Source: Bryobacteraceae bacterium (GTDB lineage: Bacteria > Acidobacteriota > Terriglobia > Bryobacterales > Bryobacteraceae). Taken from it: a stretch of DNA of 64,000 nt. Below, in pieces: positions 17,269 to 26,341 of this stretch. Position 1 is the first letter of the stretch. The number at the start of each line of letters is the position of its first letter. The notes beneath the pieces were generated by a model that saw only the letters and a program-made list of their open reading frames with translations, had not been told where the DNA came from and did no database searches. A program made the position numbers and the translations under genes. The stretch is taken from the NCBI GenBank assembly GCA_029975915.1, contig JARKOC010000025.1, forward strand, positions 62,001-126,000. The letters are read 5' to 3'.

Positions 17269-18009
17269 ATGAATGTTGATCTTGCGCGAGCCCTTGAAGT
17301 TCAGGAGTTGGATCTTCGAATTGTCGCGCTGAAGAAAGAGATCGCAACCCTCCCGAAACAGATTGCCGTCATTGAGAAAGCGTTGGAAGAGCATCTGCGC
17401 CGCCTGGAATTGGACAAAACGGCGCTTTCAGGCAATCTGAAAGACCGGAAGAAGCACGAATCCGACATCCAGGGCCATGAGCAGAAGATCTCGAAGCTCA
17501 AGGACCAGATGATGCAGGCCAAGACGAATGAGCAACTTTGGGCCTTCCAGAAGGAGATTGGCTTCTGCGAGGCGGAGATTTCGAAGTGCGAGGACCGGAT
17601 TCTGGCGCTGATGTTGGATGCCGAGAAACTTGAGGCCAAGGTGAAGCAGTCGCAGGCGGCTCTGGACGAGGAGAAGAGGGACGTCGAGGCGCAGAAGGCC
17701 GAAGCAGTGAAGCGCACGCAGGCAGACAAAAAGGAATTGGCGGAAGTCATGGCGCGCCGGGCTGAGTTGGCCAAGGCTTTGCCGCCAGCTCTGTTGTCGA
17801 GCTACGACAGGCTCCACGCGAAAATGAGGGACGGGGTCGCCATTGCGCGTGCTGAAGACGGCATCTGCCAAGCCTGCCGCATGACAATTCGACCACAACT
17901 TTATGCGGAGCTGCGGATTGGAGACGAGATTCACTCGTGCGAGAACTGCCGCCGATTGCTCTATTACGCTGAGCCTCCGGTGGATGTGGAAGCGCAGATG
18001 AACGTCTAG
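17269..18009 (+). CDS. Coiled-coil protein with C4 zinc ribbon
   Basis: A 246-residue protein. Residues 1-180 form a long charged coiled coil (heptads such as LVALKKEIATLPKQIAVIEK) broken by LPPALLSSYDRLHAKM. The C-terminal 60 residues hold a zinc ribbon: CQACRM and CENCRR, 22-25 residues apart. This is the zf-RING_7 / C4-type zinc ribbon family, found widely in bacteria and without a settled function; nucleic-acid association is often proposed. It lies between murJ and an EF-G paralogue on the same strand. Confidence 0.8.
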   Translation: MNVDLARALEVQELDLRIVALKKEIATLPKQIAVIEKALEEHLRRLELDKTALSGNLKDRKKHESDIQGHEQKISKLKDQMMQAKTNEQLWAFQKEIGFCEAEISKCEDRILALMLDAEKLEAKVKQSQAALDEEKRDVEAQKAEAVKRTQADKKELAEVMARRAELAKALPPALLSSYDRLHAKMRDGVAIARAEDGICQACRMTIRPQLYAELRIGDEIHSCENCRRLLYYAEPPVDVEAQMNV

Positions 18010-18166
18010 AACTTTCAGCCGGAGGCGCCGGGCAGGATGTAGATGTAGCGGACCTGGGGCTCCGAAACCGAAAGTTGCAATTCTGATACGATATCGTCGA
18101 GAGGGGCCTTGCGGCCACGCGCGCGCCGCCATCCGGCCCGAATTCCCCGAAGGGAGCGATCGAGAA

Positions 18167-20263
18167 GTGAAGGTATACGAAAGCACCGATGTCCGAAACG
18201 TGGCCCTCGTTGGCCACGGTCACTGCGGCAAGACTTCGCTGGCCGCCGGGATGCTGTACTCCGCCGGCGTGACCAACCGCCTGACGCGGGCCGACGAGGG
18301 CAACACGATCACGGATTTCGATGAAGAAGAGATCAACCGCAAGTTGACGATCTCCACGGCTGTGGCCGCACTGGAATGGAAGAAAAAGAAGCTGAACCTT
18401 CTCGACACTCCTGGCTTCAACCTGTTCATGTACGACACCAAGACGTCGATGGCGGCCGCAGACGCGGCGCTAATCGTGGTGGACGGCGTTTCGGGCGTTG
18501 AAGTGATGACAGAGCGAGTTTGGGAGTACGCCGAAGGATTCAACCAGCCGCGGGCATTCTTCATCAACAAGCTGGACCGCGAGCGGAGCGACTTCCAGAG
18601 GACGCTGGACGCGATCCACGAGATGTTTGGCCGCCATTGCATCCCGGTGCATCTGCCGATCGGATCGGAACGTGATTTTAACGGCATCGTCGACATCATC
18701 CACATGAAGGCGTTCACGTATACGCCCGATGGCGACGGCAAAGGCAAGGAGATTCCGATCCCAGCCGACCTGGCATCCAAAGCCCAGGAGATGCACGAAG
18801 CGCTGATCGAGATGGTGGCCGAGGGTGACGATGCGTTGATGGAGGCTTTCTTCGCCGAAGGGACTCTGCCAGAGGAGCAGATCTATGCCGGGCTGCACAA
18901 CGCGATCAAGGAAGACAAGATCTTCCCGGTGCTCTGCGGCTCGGCTCTGCGAAACATCGGGACCGACCTGGCGATGGACTTTGTCCTCGAATTCACGCCC
19001 AACCCCACCGAACATGCCGCACTGAAAGCCATGGAAGGCGATCATGAGGTGGAGCGAAAGATCTCGGACAGCGAGCATGTGACTGCCTATGTCTTCAAGA
19101 CCATGGCCGATCCGTTCGCGGGCCGGTTGACTTTTTTCAAGGTTTGTTCGGGTGTTCTCAAAAACGATGCAACCCTGGTGTGCATCCGGTCGTCGAGCCA
19201 GGAGAGGTTGGCGCACCTGAGCGTGGCTCAAGGCAAGACCCAGGTTCCAGTGAACGAATTGCACGCCGGCGACATCGGAGTCGTAGCAAAACTCAAAGAC
19301 GTGCTCACCGGCGACACCTTGTGCGAAAAGGGCGAGACGATCGCCTATCCGGCGGTTCAGATTCCGGAACCGTCCATCGCCTACGCCATCTCGGCAAAAA
19401 CCCGCAACGACGAAGACCGGATGGGCAACGCTGTGGCGCGCATTCTGGAAGAAGACCAGGGCTTGCGCTTTTATCGCGACCCGCAGACCAAGGAGTTTCT
19501 GCTGGCAGGATCGGGCGGCCAGCATGTCGAGATCATCGTCAGCCGGTTGAAGAAGCGCTATAACGTCGAGGTCGAACTGAAGGCGCCCAAGGTGCCTTAC
19601 CGGGAAACGATCCGGGGCTTCGCCGACGTCCATGGCCGCCACAAGAAACAGACTGGAGGCCACGGCCAGTTTGGAGACATCAAGGTGAAGGTGGAGCCGC
19701 TGGAGCGCGGCGGCAAGTTCCAATTCGTCAACGATACGTTTGGCGGGTCGGTGCCGCGCAACTTTATTCCGGCAGTCGAGAAGGGATTTATCGAGGCGGC
19801 GGAGAAGGGCTACCTCGCCGGCTACCCGGTGGTTGATTTCAAGGTGACGCTGTACGACGGCCAGTACCACGATGTCGACTCGTCAGAAATGTCGTTCAAG
19901 ATGGCCGCGCGCAAAGCCTTCAAGCTGGCGATGGAGCAGGCAAAAGCAGCGTTGCTGGAGCCGATCATGAAAGTGGAGGTAATTGCTCCGGTCGAGTTCG
20001 CAGGCGACCTGATGGGCGACTTGAACGGCCGCCGCGGCCGCATTTCCGGCATGGACACCAAGGGCGGAAACCAGATTGTGCGCGCGCAGGTGCCGATGGC
20101 CGAGATGCTCAGTTATCAGAATGACCTGACCTCCATGACGCAGGGCCGAGGTTCGTTTGGCATGGAGTTTTCCCACTACGACTTCGTGCCGCAACTCCAG
20201 GCCGAAAAGATCATCGCCGCCCACAAAGCCGCGGCGACGGCCGAAGAAGAAGAAGACGAATAG
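18167..20263 (+). CDS. Elongation factor G paralogue (EF-G2 type)
   Basis: A 698-residue translational GTPase. The G domain has GHGHCGKTS (Walker A), DTPGF and NKLD; domains II to V follow in the usual order with a full-length C-terminus (MGDLNGRRGRISGMD). The Walker A reads GHCGKT where canonical EF-G has HIDAGKT, and the switch region reads NRKLTISTAV instead of the usual RGITI, so it belongs to the divergent EF-G2 branch, not the housekeeping fusA. The start is GTG at 18167 with ggag upstream. It is not next to tufA or ribosomal genes. A terminator follows. Confidence 0.85.
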   Translation: MKVYESTDVRNVALVGHGHCGKTSLAAGMLYSAGVTNRLTRADEGNTITDFDEEEINRKLTISTAVAALEWKKKKLNLLDTPGFNLFMYDTKTSMAAADAALIVVDGVSGVEVMTERVWEYAEGFNQPRAFFINKLDRERSDFQRTLDAIHEMFGRHCIPVHLPIGSERDFNGIVDIIHMKAFTYTPDGDGKGKEIPIPADLASKAQEMHEALIEMVAEGDDALMEAFFAEGTLPEEQIYAGLHNAIKEDKIFPVLCGSALRNIGTDLAMDFVLEFTPNPTEHAALKAMEGDHEVERKISDSEHVTAYVFKTMADPFAGRLTFFKVCSGVLKNDATLVCIRSSSQERLAHLSVAQGKTQVPVNELHAGDIGVVAKLKDVLTGDTLCEKGETIAYPAVQIPEPSIAYAISAKTRNDEDRMGNAVARILEEDQGLRFYRDPQTKEFLLAGSGGQHVEIIVSRLKKRYNVEVELKAPKVPYRETIRGFADVHGRHKKQTGGHGQFGDIKVKVEPLERGGKFQFVNDTFGGSVPRNFIPAVEKGFIEAAEKGYLAGYPVVDFKVTLYDGQYHDVDSSEMSFKMAARKAFKLAMEQAKAALLEPIMKVEVIAPVEFAGDLMGDLNGRRGRISGMDTKGGNQIVRAQVPMAEMLSYQNDLTSMTQGRGSFGMEFSHYDFVPQLQAEKIIAAHKAAATAEEEEDE

Positions 20264-20292
20264 ACTCATCGCCGATCCAGTGATTACCGAAG

Positions 20293-20322
20293 ACCGCCGG
20301 GCCTCAAAGCCCGGCGGTTTTT
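20293..20322 (+). terminator. Rho-independent terminator after the EF-G2 gene
   Basis: A perfect 10-base stem accgccgggc / gcccggcggt with loop ctcaaa, followed by a run of five T. It lies 30 bases after the EF-G2 stop codon. Confidence 0.9.
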
Positions 20323-20370
20323 CCATTCAGGGTGGTCGATCCTGCCGGATGAACGTGATAGTTTGTCGGC

Positions 20371-21432
20371 ATGAAACGGTTCATCTTGTTTTTTCTGGTT
20401 CTCCTGGCGGCGCGGGGTGCGGCAACCGCCCAGGCGCTAGCGGTCAAGGGCATTCACCTCGCCGCGCCCAAGCCCGACGAGATCCCGCTGGCGCTCCGGT
20501 TCATCAATGAGGCGCTGCCGAAGGAAGGTGTCGACACGCTGATTCTCGAGATCAACTACGGCTACCAGTTCGTCAGGCGTCCCGAGATGATCGAAGACGG
20601 CGCATTGAGCCGCGACCAACTGTGGCAACTCTCGGCGGCCTGCCGCGAGAAAGGCATCAAGCTGGTTCCAATGATCAATCTACTGGGGCACCAGTCGTGG
20701 GCCAAGAAGACGTTCAAGCTGTTGACGGCGCATCCGGAGTTCGATGAGACGCCGGGCCTGTATCCCGAGAACAAGGACATCTACTGCCGGAGCTACTGTC
20801 CGCGGCACCCTGGCGTCCACGCCGTGCTCTTCGATCTGATCGACGAGTTGATGGAGGTGACCGGCGCGACCGACTTCCACGCCGGCATGGACGAGGTCTT
20901 CCTGCTGGGCGAGGATGCCTGCCCGCGCTGCAAGGGCGCCAACAAGGCCGAGTTATTCGCCGGGGAAGTGAAGATGATCCGCGACCATCTGGCGGGGAAG
21001 GGCCAGACGTTGTGGATCTGGGGCGACCGGATGATCGACGGCAACGTGACAGGCATCGGCAAGTGGGAGGCGAGCACAAACGGCACCGCGCCATCGATGC
21101 AGATGATTCCGAAGGACGTTATCATCGCCGACTGGCATTACGAATCGGCTCATCCGACCGCGGCGCTGTTCGCGCTGAACGGCTTCAGGGTAGTCTCCTC
21201 CCCTTGGCGCAAGCCGGGCGTGGCGCTGCGGCAACTGGATCAGATGCGCATGGCGAAGGCGGCCGCCTCAAAGGACACTGGTGAACGCTATCTCGGCATG
21301 CTCCAGACGACCTGGTGCGGGTTCGGTCCTTTCGCGAGAGGCTATTTCGGCGAGGGCGAAGTGAGGCCAAACGTCGCCGAGGCCGTGCTGTGCTTCAAGG
21401 AACTCTTCCGCGAGTTGAGGAAGACCCAGTAA
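20371..21432 (+). CDS. GH20-like glycoside hydrolase (hexosaminidase fold)
   Basis: A 353-residue exported protein with a signal peptide (MKRFILFFLVLLAARGAATAQA). The barrel carries LVPMINLLGHQSW early and DFHAGMDEVF at about residue 170, which matches the HxGxDE catalytic motif of family 20, where the D-E pair does substrate-assisted catalysis on N-acetylhexosamines. A WIWGDRM strand and a late QTTWCGFG strand complete the barrel. It lacks the usual N-terminal beta domain and is shorter than typical GH20 enzymes (500 or more residues). A DACPRCKG cysteine pair follows the catalytic residues. Confidence 0.75.
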   Translation: MKRFILFFLVLLAARGAATAQALAVKGIHLAAPKPDEIPLALRFINEALPKEGVDTLILEINYGYQFVRRPEMIEDGALSRDQLWQLSAACREKGIKLVPMINLLGHQSWAKKTFKLLTAHPEFDETPGLYPENKDIYCRSYCPRHPGVHAVLFDLIDELMEVTGATDFHAGMDEVFLLGEDACPRCKGANKAELFAGEVKMIRDHLAGKGQTLWIWGDRMIDGNVTGIGKWEASTNGTAPSMQMIPKDVIIADWHYESAHPTAALFALNGFRVVSSPWRKPGVALRQLDQMRMAKAAASKDTGERYLGMLQTTWCGFGPFARGYFGEGEVRPNVAEAVLCFKELFRELRKTQ

Positions 21433-21475
21433 TCGGCTGGAAGAAAGCCACCTCGATCAGCGACAATAACTGAAC

Positions 21476-22039
21476 ATGAAGCGGCGAACAGCAATTGGCG
21501 TGTCAACTCTCGCGCCTGTGGTGGCGGCGAGCGAACTACTCGAACAGGAGAAACGCCCATTACGCCCACCCGATGTCCGTTATGAACCATCGACCGAGGC
21601 CATTTCACGAGCAATTCTCAAGTTGGCCAAGGTGACCGGCAAGGACGTCGTTTATGACTTGGGTTGTGGGGATGGCCGGATCGTGATCATGGCGGTGAGG
21701 GAGTTTGGCGCGCGCGCTGTGGGCATTGACATCGACCCGGAGCGGATTAAGGAATCAAAGGAGAACGCAAAGCGCGCCGGCGTCGAACACCGCGCCAAAT
21801 TCCTGAATGAGGATCTGTTTGAAGCCGACATCAGCCAAGCGACCGTCGTAACGCTGTATCTCTGGCCATGGGTGAATCTGAAACTGATGCCGAAGCTATT
21901 GCGGGAACTGCGCCCCGGGACGCGTGTGGTTTCGCATAGCCACGACATGGGCGAATGGCGTCCAGAGAAGTCAATCCGCGTCGAAGGGGACGAGATCCAC
22001 CTTTGGACAATTCCGAAACGAGCAGAAAACGAGAAGTAA
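21476..22039 (+). CDS. Class I SAM-dependent methyltransferase
   Basis: A 187-residue protein. The SAM site is clear: VVYDLGCGDGRIVI (motif I), AVGIDIDPERI (motif II acidic loop) and ATVVTLYLWPWVN (post-II). The NPPY-like motif of amino methyltransferases is absent. The first 20 residues start MKRRTAIGVSTLAPVVAA, which looks like a twin-arginine or short signal segment; methyltransferases are cytosolic, so this may be a non-cleaved extension. The closest group by length and motif is the small lysine-methyltransferase-like family found near secreted proteins in acidobacteria. Substrate unknown. Confidence 0.75.
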   Translation: MKRRTAIGVSTLAPVVAASELLEQEKRPLRPPDVRYEPSTEAISRAILKLAKVTGKDVVYDLGCGDGRIVIMAVREFGARAVGIDIDPERIKESKENAKRAGVEHRAKFLNEDLFEADISQATVVTLYLWPWVNLKLMPKLLRELRPGTRVVSHSHDMGEWRPEKSIRVEGDEIHLWTIPKRAENEK

Positions 22040-22165
22040 AGCCGGTCTGCGGATTGAGCCTCGCGTCCCGGGGCCAAGGCATCAGATGAGCGCGCTCGCG
22101 GCGCAAGTCTGGCCAGAGCCCCAATGGAGATAGACGAGTTTCGTTTGGCCTGACTTACCCGCGCC

Positions 22166-22960
22166 CTATGACGGGATGTATGCGGTCAGGAAACGGCTGG
22201 AGGGAGCCGAAATGGCGGCCTTCTCTCCCTGCTCCAGGAGCCAGACATCGCCCTGCTGCCAAGGCAGGCCGTGAATTGCGCCCTGGCCCGACAGAAAGAT
22301 GGCCCACGCCGGAGCCGGAAACGGACCAACGGCCACATGCTCGCCAGGGCCGTGGGTTTCAAGACGAAAGTAGGGGCAATCGGCCAGGATGGGGCCTTCA
22401 CGGCGGATCACTCCCTGCCATGCTGAGAGAATCGAGACATCCAGGCCGCGTTCCAGGTGCAATTCTCTGCCCCGGCCATAGTCGTAGAGACGATAAGTGA
22501 CGTCGGAATCCTGCTGGATCTCGGCGACGACCAGACCGGCGCCGATGGCGTGAATCGTGCCGGCAGGAATGAAGACGGTGTCTCCGGGCTGAACCGGCGC
22601 CCAATTCAAAAGGTCTTCAATCGAGCCGTCCAGCGCAGCCTTTCGGGCCTCGTCCCTACTCAAGGTGCGTTTCAGGCCCAAGCCCAACTTCGCCCCCGGT
22701 CCGGCGTGAACGATGTGCCACGCCTCGGTCTTGCCGGGGCTGTTGTGGTGGACACGAGCGTATTCGTCGTTGGGATGAACCTGCACGGAGAGGCGTTCCG
22801 TGGTGAAGATCCATTTCATCAACGGCAGGCCCGGCGCCTGATACCAGGCTTCACCCACAGGCGAGGCCAGGCCGTGCCTGTCGATCCACGGACGCAAGTC
22901 GCGCACGCCCCAGACTCGCTCGTGCAGACTCGGCTGGAATCTCCTCATCCCTTCCAGCAT
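22166..22960 (-). CDS. Mannose-6-phosphate isomerase, class I
   Basis: A 264-residue cupin-fold zinc enzyme that interconverts mannose-6-phosphate and fructose-6-phosphate. The metal ligands appear in ERLSVQVHPND, GKTEAWHIV and VFIPAGTIHAIG, in the right order. It is short compared with the eukaryotic-type enzyme (about 400) but matches the compact bacterial class. The ATG at 22960 is used; 22948 is possible. It follows the sulfur operon on the same strand after 42 bases, but its function does not fit that operon and it may simply be co-transcribed. Confidence 0.85.
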   Translation of the reverse strand: MLEGMRRFQPSLHERVWGVRDLRPWIDRHGLASPVGEAWYQAPGLPLMKWIFTTERLSVQVHPNDEYARVHHNSPGKTEAWHIVHAGPGAKLGLGLKRTLSRDEARKAALDGSIEDLLNWAPVQPGDTVFIPAGTIHAIGAGLVVAEIQQDSDVTYRLYDYGRGRELHLERGLDVSILSAWQGVIRREGPILADCPYFRLETHGPGEHVAVGPFPAPAWAIFLSGQGAIHGLPWQQGDVWLLEQGEKAAISAPSSRFLTAYIPS

Positions 22961-23001
22961 GGAGGCTGCGATGGACTTCCTGCAACTTTCCGCAATGTCG
23001 C

Positions 23002-23652
23002 TCAGCCGCAGCCCCGGCCCAGTTTCAGCCGGCTCTTGGGTTTACCTGGCGTTCCAGGCGCAGGCGCCGAGGCGGGCGGAGGCGCCGCCGCTCCGGATTT
23101 CGATGATCCGCCGGCTGTACCCATGAATCGTTCCCGCAATTGGCGCGCCTGCTGATAGCCCGAGGGCGACGGTTCATCGCCACGCAAGCTGGCCGGAGTC
23201 ATGACCTCGTCCCACCAAGCCGTGATGCCTTCCTTGAGCGAAAGCGACCGGTAGCCCTTGAGTTGGAGCAGCAACTGCGTCTGCGCCGAATGGCCCGCAC
23301 CCAGGCCATAGACCACGGTTGTCTTCGTGCGGTCGAGTCTGGACAGGTTGGCTGGTTTGAACAACTCGCCAAGAGGGATGTTCACCGCCGTGGGGATGTG
23401 GTAATCGTCGAAAGCCCACGGCTCGCGGATATCGATCAATTGGTAGTCGGTTCGCTTTTCGATGATCCAACGCGCCAACTCCTTTGCGCCGACGTGATCG
23501 CGTTCGGTGATCATCGCCTCCACTGTGGCCTCCGTCGAGACCGCTGCTGGGCTTGTGCCGGCAGCCATGGATGCAAGCGCCATCACAGCGCCTGTTCCAA
23601 GAACCGCCGTCGCGGCCAGGGCCTTGCCGCCCAATCTGAGTTCGAATGCCAT
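23002..23652 (-). CDS. Rhodanese-fold exported protein lacking the catalytic cysteine
   Basis: A 216-residue protein with an N-terminal hydrophobic segment (ALAATAVLGTGAVMALASMA) that should export or anchor it in the periplasm. Residues about 55-150 form a rhodanese domain: YQLIDIREPWAFDDYHIPTA and then VVYGLGAGHSAQTQ where active enzymes have VVYCxxGxR. The sulfur-carrying cysteine is therefore a glycine. A proline/alanine-rich tail ends in a lone cysteine (GRGCG). The start overlaps the stop of the preceding YeeE-like gene (TAATG) with ggagg upstream, so it belongs to the sulfur operon, probably as a binding rather than transferase component. Confidence 0.8.
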   Translation of the reverse strand: MAFELRLGGKALAATAVLGTGAVMALASMAAGTSPAAVSTEATVEAMITERDHVGAKELARWIIEKRTDYQLIDIREPWAFDDYHIPTAVNIPLGELFKPANLSRLDRTKTTVVYGLGAGHSAQTQLLLQLKGYRSLSLKEGITAWWDEVMTPASLRGDEPSPSGYQQARQLRERFMGTAGGSSKSGAAAPPPASAPAPGTPGKPKSRLKLGRGCG

Positions 23653-24272
23653 TACCGATCGCCTCCCTGCTTTTCGCTGCCGTAGGTCTTGTCGAACAGT
23701 CTCCACTCGCCTTCGCTTTTTTCAGCGGTCCAAAATGCGCCGATGGCGATCGCGGCCACACCAAAGGCCACCAGCGCCGGGCTCGCGCCGAGCCATTGAT
23801 ACAGTGTCAGCGGCCCGAGCGATCCTGAGTTGGCGAGCCCTTCGACTGCTGGCTCGGCCATGCCGTAGACGAGGATCCCGAAGATGATCCCGCCGAGAAA
23901 GGCGAGTCCGTCGAGCTTGCCGATGGCGGCAGCGGTAACAGCGGTGCCGGGACAGAATCCTCCGAGGATGAACCCAGCGCCAAGCAGCAGGCCGCCAACG
24001 ATCTGCGGCCAAACGTAGCCTTCCGGGATGTACACCGCGCCGATGTCGAGCAGTCCGGTCATCGAGAAGAAGACCAGGCCGAGCATGGCGACTACGATAG
24101 CCGAAAACATCACTTTCAGGACGCTCCAGTCACGGAAGTAGAACTGGGCGGTGAGAACCCGGGAACTCGAGAATCCGCCACGTTCCAGGAAGAAGCCGAA
24201 CAGGAAGCCCAGGGCGACGGCGGCGATGGCGAAGGTGAAGCCATCCAGGGCGAAGGGGAAGATGGATGTCAT
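23652..24272 (-). CDS. YeeE/YedE-family half-transporter (DUF6691 type)
   Basis: A 206-residue membrane protein with about five hydrophobic helices and the motif LGGFCPGTAVTAAA, the conserved cysteine-containing loop of one half of TsuA/YeeE thiosulfate channels. In these proteins the two pseudo-symmetric halves carry conserved cysteines that pass thiosulfate across the inner membrane. Here the halves are separate: this gene is one half and the C-terminus of the preceding gene is the other. It overlaps that gene by four bases (ATGA) and the next by one base. Confidence 0.85.
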   Translation of the reverse strand: MTSIFPFALDGFTFAIAAVALGFLFGFFLERGGFSSSRVLTAQFYFRDWSVLKVMFSAIVVAMLGLVFFSMTGLLDIGAVYIPEGYVWPQIVGGLLLGAGFILGGFCPGTAVTAAAIGKLDGLAFLGGIIFGILVYGMAEPAVEGLANSGSLGPLTLYQWLGASPALVAFGVAAIAIGAFWTAEKSEGEWRLFDKTYGSEKQGGDR

Positions 24273-25603
24273 AGCCAGACCCTCCTGAGGAAGTAAGCGC
24301 CAATGAACCCGGCGGCAAAGACCGGCAGCATGAAGATGAAGGCTCCAGCTGAGAGTGTGGCGCCGCCGGACAGGGCCAACCCGCTGGTGCAGCCCCGGGC
24401 GAGCCGCGCGCCGATGCCGGCGATGGAGCCGCCAACGAAGGCCAAAATGAGCCTCGTACGCGGCGAGATTTGAGGACCGCCTTCAACCTGGATCCTAACG
24501 CGGCCGGCAAGCCAGCCGCTGACAAATCCGCCGATAGCCACACCGATCGTCTCGAAAACCAAAAAATCGAACAGGACGTGAACTTCGCCACCCAAGTAGC
24601 GGCCCCAGTAGCTGTGCTGAGAAGCCCACTCGGCGGACCCAAGCGACAACAGCCATGCCACCAGGCGGGTGAATCCGCCGGAAGCGCCGAGGCCCTGTCC
24701 CATCACCAGAAACGTCAGCAGAAGCGTCAGACCCAGACCGAAGCCCGCCACATACGGCGGCCAGTAGCTTCGCATCCTCAACGCCCTCACCAAGGGCCCC
24801 GGACCGGGCCCCGGCGGGTTTGGATGCGGTTCGCCCGACTCGACGCGGGCCTGCCAGTCAAGCTCTTCCATCTTCACCTCTCTCCACCATTTGAAATGAT
24901 GCTTGTACGCGAACAGTTCGTTGACCATGCCGGTCAACATCGAGAAGAACGCCGGTTTTTCCTCTGGAAACACGGCGCCCATGTACACATGGATCATCAG
25001 GCCGCTGACGACAACAGCTGCTGCGGCGAAGTGGATGACCACGGCCCAGCCGACCAATTGAGCCGGGCCCCAATGGAAAGCCATCACCAGGCCGGACGCC
25101 ATGACGACGGGGACCATCGTATAGACCATCACGGCGAACAGCTTCTGGCCGGCGTTGTAGACGCCCTGCGGAGGCAATGGGTCCTTGGTCCGGCCGAGGA
25201 TCAGCAAGATCCGTGTCTTGAGCCAGACGAAGTCGTCGCGGTCCAGTCCTACTTCGCGTTCCAGAACCTCCCGTCTCAGGTATGTGCGCCAGCCGAAGAT
25301 GCCATAGACAGCGAAGACAACGATCCAGGCAACCCCAGCCGCAATGTGAAACCGCAGCAGGTTCTGACGGGCTCCGAATAAGCCGGTCAGGGAGTCGATG
25401 TACCACTGTGGAGCGAAGCGGAAATGATCGCTGGATATCAATGCGGCGCCCGTGGCCAGTTCGAAGGCCCAAACCGCGGCATTGAACCAGTGGAGCAGGA
25501 TGATGGCCACATCGTGCTTCTTGATCATCCGCTGGCTCATGGCCTCGGCCTGGGCGGCTGTCAGCCGTTCCGGCGATGCGGGAATTGTCTCCAGTGTGTG
25601 CAT
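24269..25603 (-). CDS. Cytochrome b561-type anchor fused to a YeeE/YedE half-transporter
   Basis: A 444-residue membrane protein in two parts. Residues about 30-260 are a di-heme cytochrome b of the FdnI/PhsC type: four helices with candidate heme histidines in IILLHWFNAAVW, LLRFHIAAG, and VIHFAAAAVVVSGLMIHVYMG. After a soluble linker (PHPNPPGPGPGPL) residues about 280-444 form a YeeE/YedE half with the signature GARLARGCTSGLALSGG and its conserved cysteine. The cytochrome part should pass quinol electrons to the ferredoxin subunit, and the second part should handle thiosulfate import. Two bases separate it from the upstream ferredoxin gene. No frameshift is needed to join the parts. Confidence 0.85.
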   Translation of the reverse strand: MHTLETIPASPERLTAAQAEAMSQRMIKKHDVAIILLHWFNAAVWAFELATGAALISSDHFRFAPQWYIDSLTGLFGARQNLLRFHIAAGVAWIVVFAVYGIFGWRTYLRREVLEREVGLDRDDFVWLKTRILLILGRTKDPLPPQGVYNAGQKLFAVMVYTMVPVVMASGLVMAFHWGPAQLVGWAVVIHFAAAAVVVSGLMIHVYMGAVFPEEKPAFFSMLTGMVNELFAYKHHFKWWREVKMEELDWQARVESGEPHPNPPGPGPGPLVRALRMRSYWPPYVAGFGLGLTLLLTFLVMGQGLGASGGFTRLVAWLLSLGSAEWASQHSYWGRYLGGEVHVLFDFLVFETIGVAIGGFVSGWLAGRVRIQVEGGPQISPRTRLILAFVGGSIAGIGARLARGCTSGLALSGGATLSAGAFIFMLPVFAAGFIGAYFLRRVWL

Positions 25604-25605
25604 GG

Positions 25606-26337
25606 TTATTCCTCGAACCGCTCCTCGCCGGCGCCAAGCTGGCGGAAGAAAGCGACCGCTTGTCCCAGGAAAGTCGCGCCCACCATCAGTCCTGCCAGGG
25701 GCAGCAGGGCCTTAGACCACCATTGGCCCGATGCCGGCATGCGCGGCGGCCGCGGCGGGAAGACCTCGGCGATCAGATCGGGCTCGCCGTTCCTGCCCTT
25801 GTAGTAGACATTTGGACCGACAGATACCTCCGCGCTATGAATTCGTTTGGCGCCCTGCCCGTAGACCATCTGGAAAACGTCGCTGGCAGGATCCTCCAGG
25901 TCGCCGAAGTATTTGGCATTGCCGGTGCAGGTGGCGACACAGGCGGGCGGGAGCCCGGTTTGGAGACGGGATGCGCAGAAGTCGCACTTATCCGCCTTCT
26001 GTGTCCGCGGGTCTATGTGACGGGCATCATACGGGCAGGCCTCGACGCAGTAGCCGCATCCGATGCACAGTTCCTTGTTGATCTTGACGATGCCATCGGC
26101 GGCGATGAATGTCGCGCCCGACGGGCAAGGCTTGACACATGGGGCATCGTCGCAGTGGTTGCACTGTGAAACGTAGAAGGCCGAGCGCAACTTCGGAAAC
26201 CGGCCAACGGCGCCGGTGTGTTTCACGCGCGTCCGGGCGTGGCCCGGCGCAACGGACCACTCAGTATTGCAGGCGGCGGTGCAGGCTTCGCAGCCGACAC
26301 AGCGCGTCAAGTCGGTGACCATCGCGTATCGGGGCAT
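25606..26337 (-). CDS. 4Fe-4S electron-transfer subunit (PhsB/PsrB/DmsB type)
   Basis: A 243-residue protein with four cysteine clusters in the order expected for DmsB-like subunits: CVGCEACTAAC, CNHCDDAPCVKPCP, CIGCGYCVEACPYDA and CDFCASRL with a later CVATC. That would ligate four 4Fe-4S clusters forming a wire between the catalytic subunit and the cytochrome. The C-terminal helix (LLPLAGLMVGATFLGQAVAFF) anchors it to the membrane, as in some FdnH/HybA-type subunits. The gene starts four bases after the catalytic subunit stop. Confidence 0.9.
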   Translation of the reverse strand: MPRYAMVTDLTRCVGCEACTAACNTEWSVAPGHARTRVKHTGAVGRFPKLRSAFYVSQCNHCDDAPCVKPCPSGATFIAADGIVKINKELCIGCGYCVEACPYDARHIDPRTQKADKCDFCASRLQTGLPPACVATCTGNAKYFGDLEDPASDVFQMVYGQGAKRIHSAEVSVGPNVYYKGRNGEPDLIAEVFPPRPPRMPASGQWWSKALLPLAGLMVGATFLGQAVAFFRQLGAGEERFEE

Positions 26338-26341
26338 GGCG

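Noticed and set aside
18470..19870. 466-codon minus-strand frame inside the EF-G2 gene
   Set aside because: Antisense to all EF-G domains; no recognisable motif.
22166..22960. Mannose-6-phosphate isomerase as a member of the sulfur operon
   Set aside because: Same strand and only 42 bases away, but the function is unrelated and there is no translational coupling.
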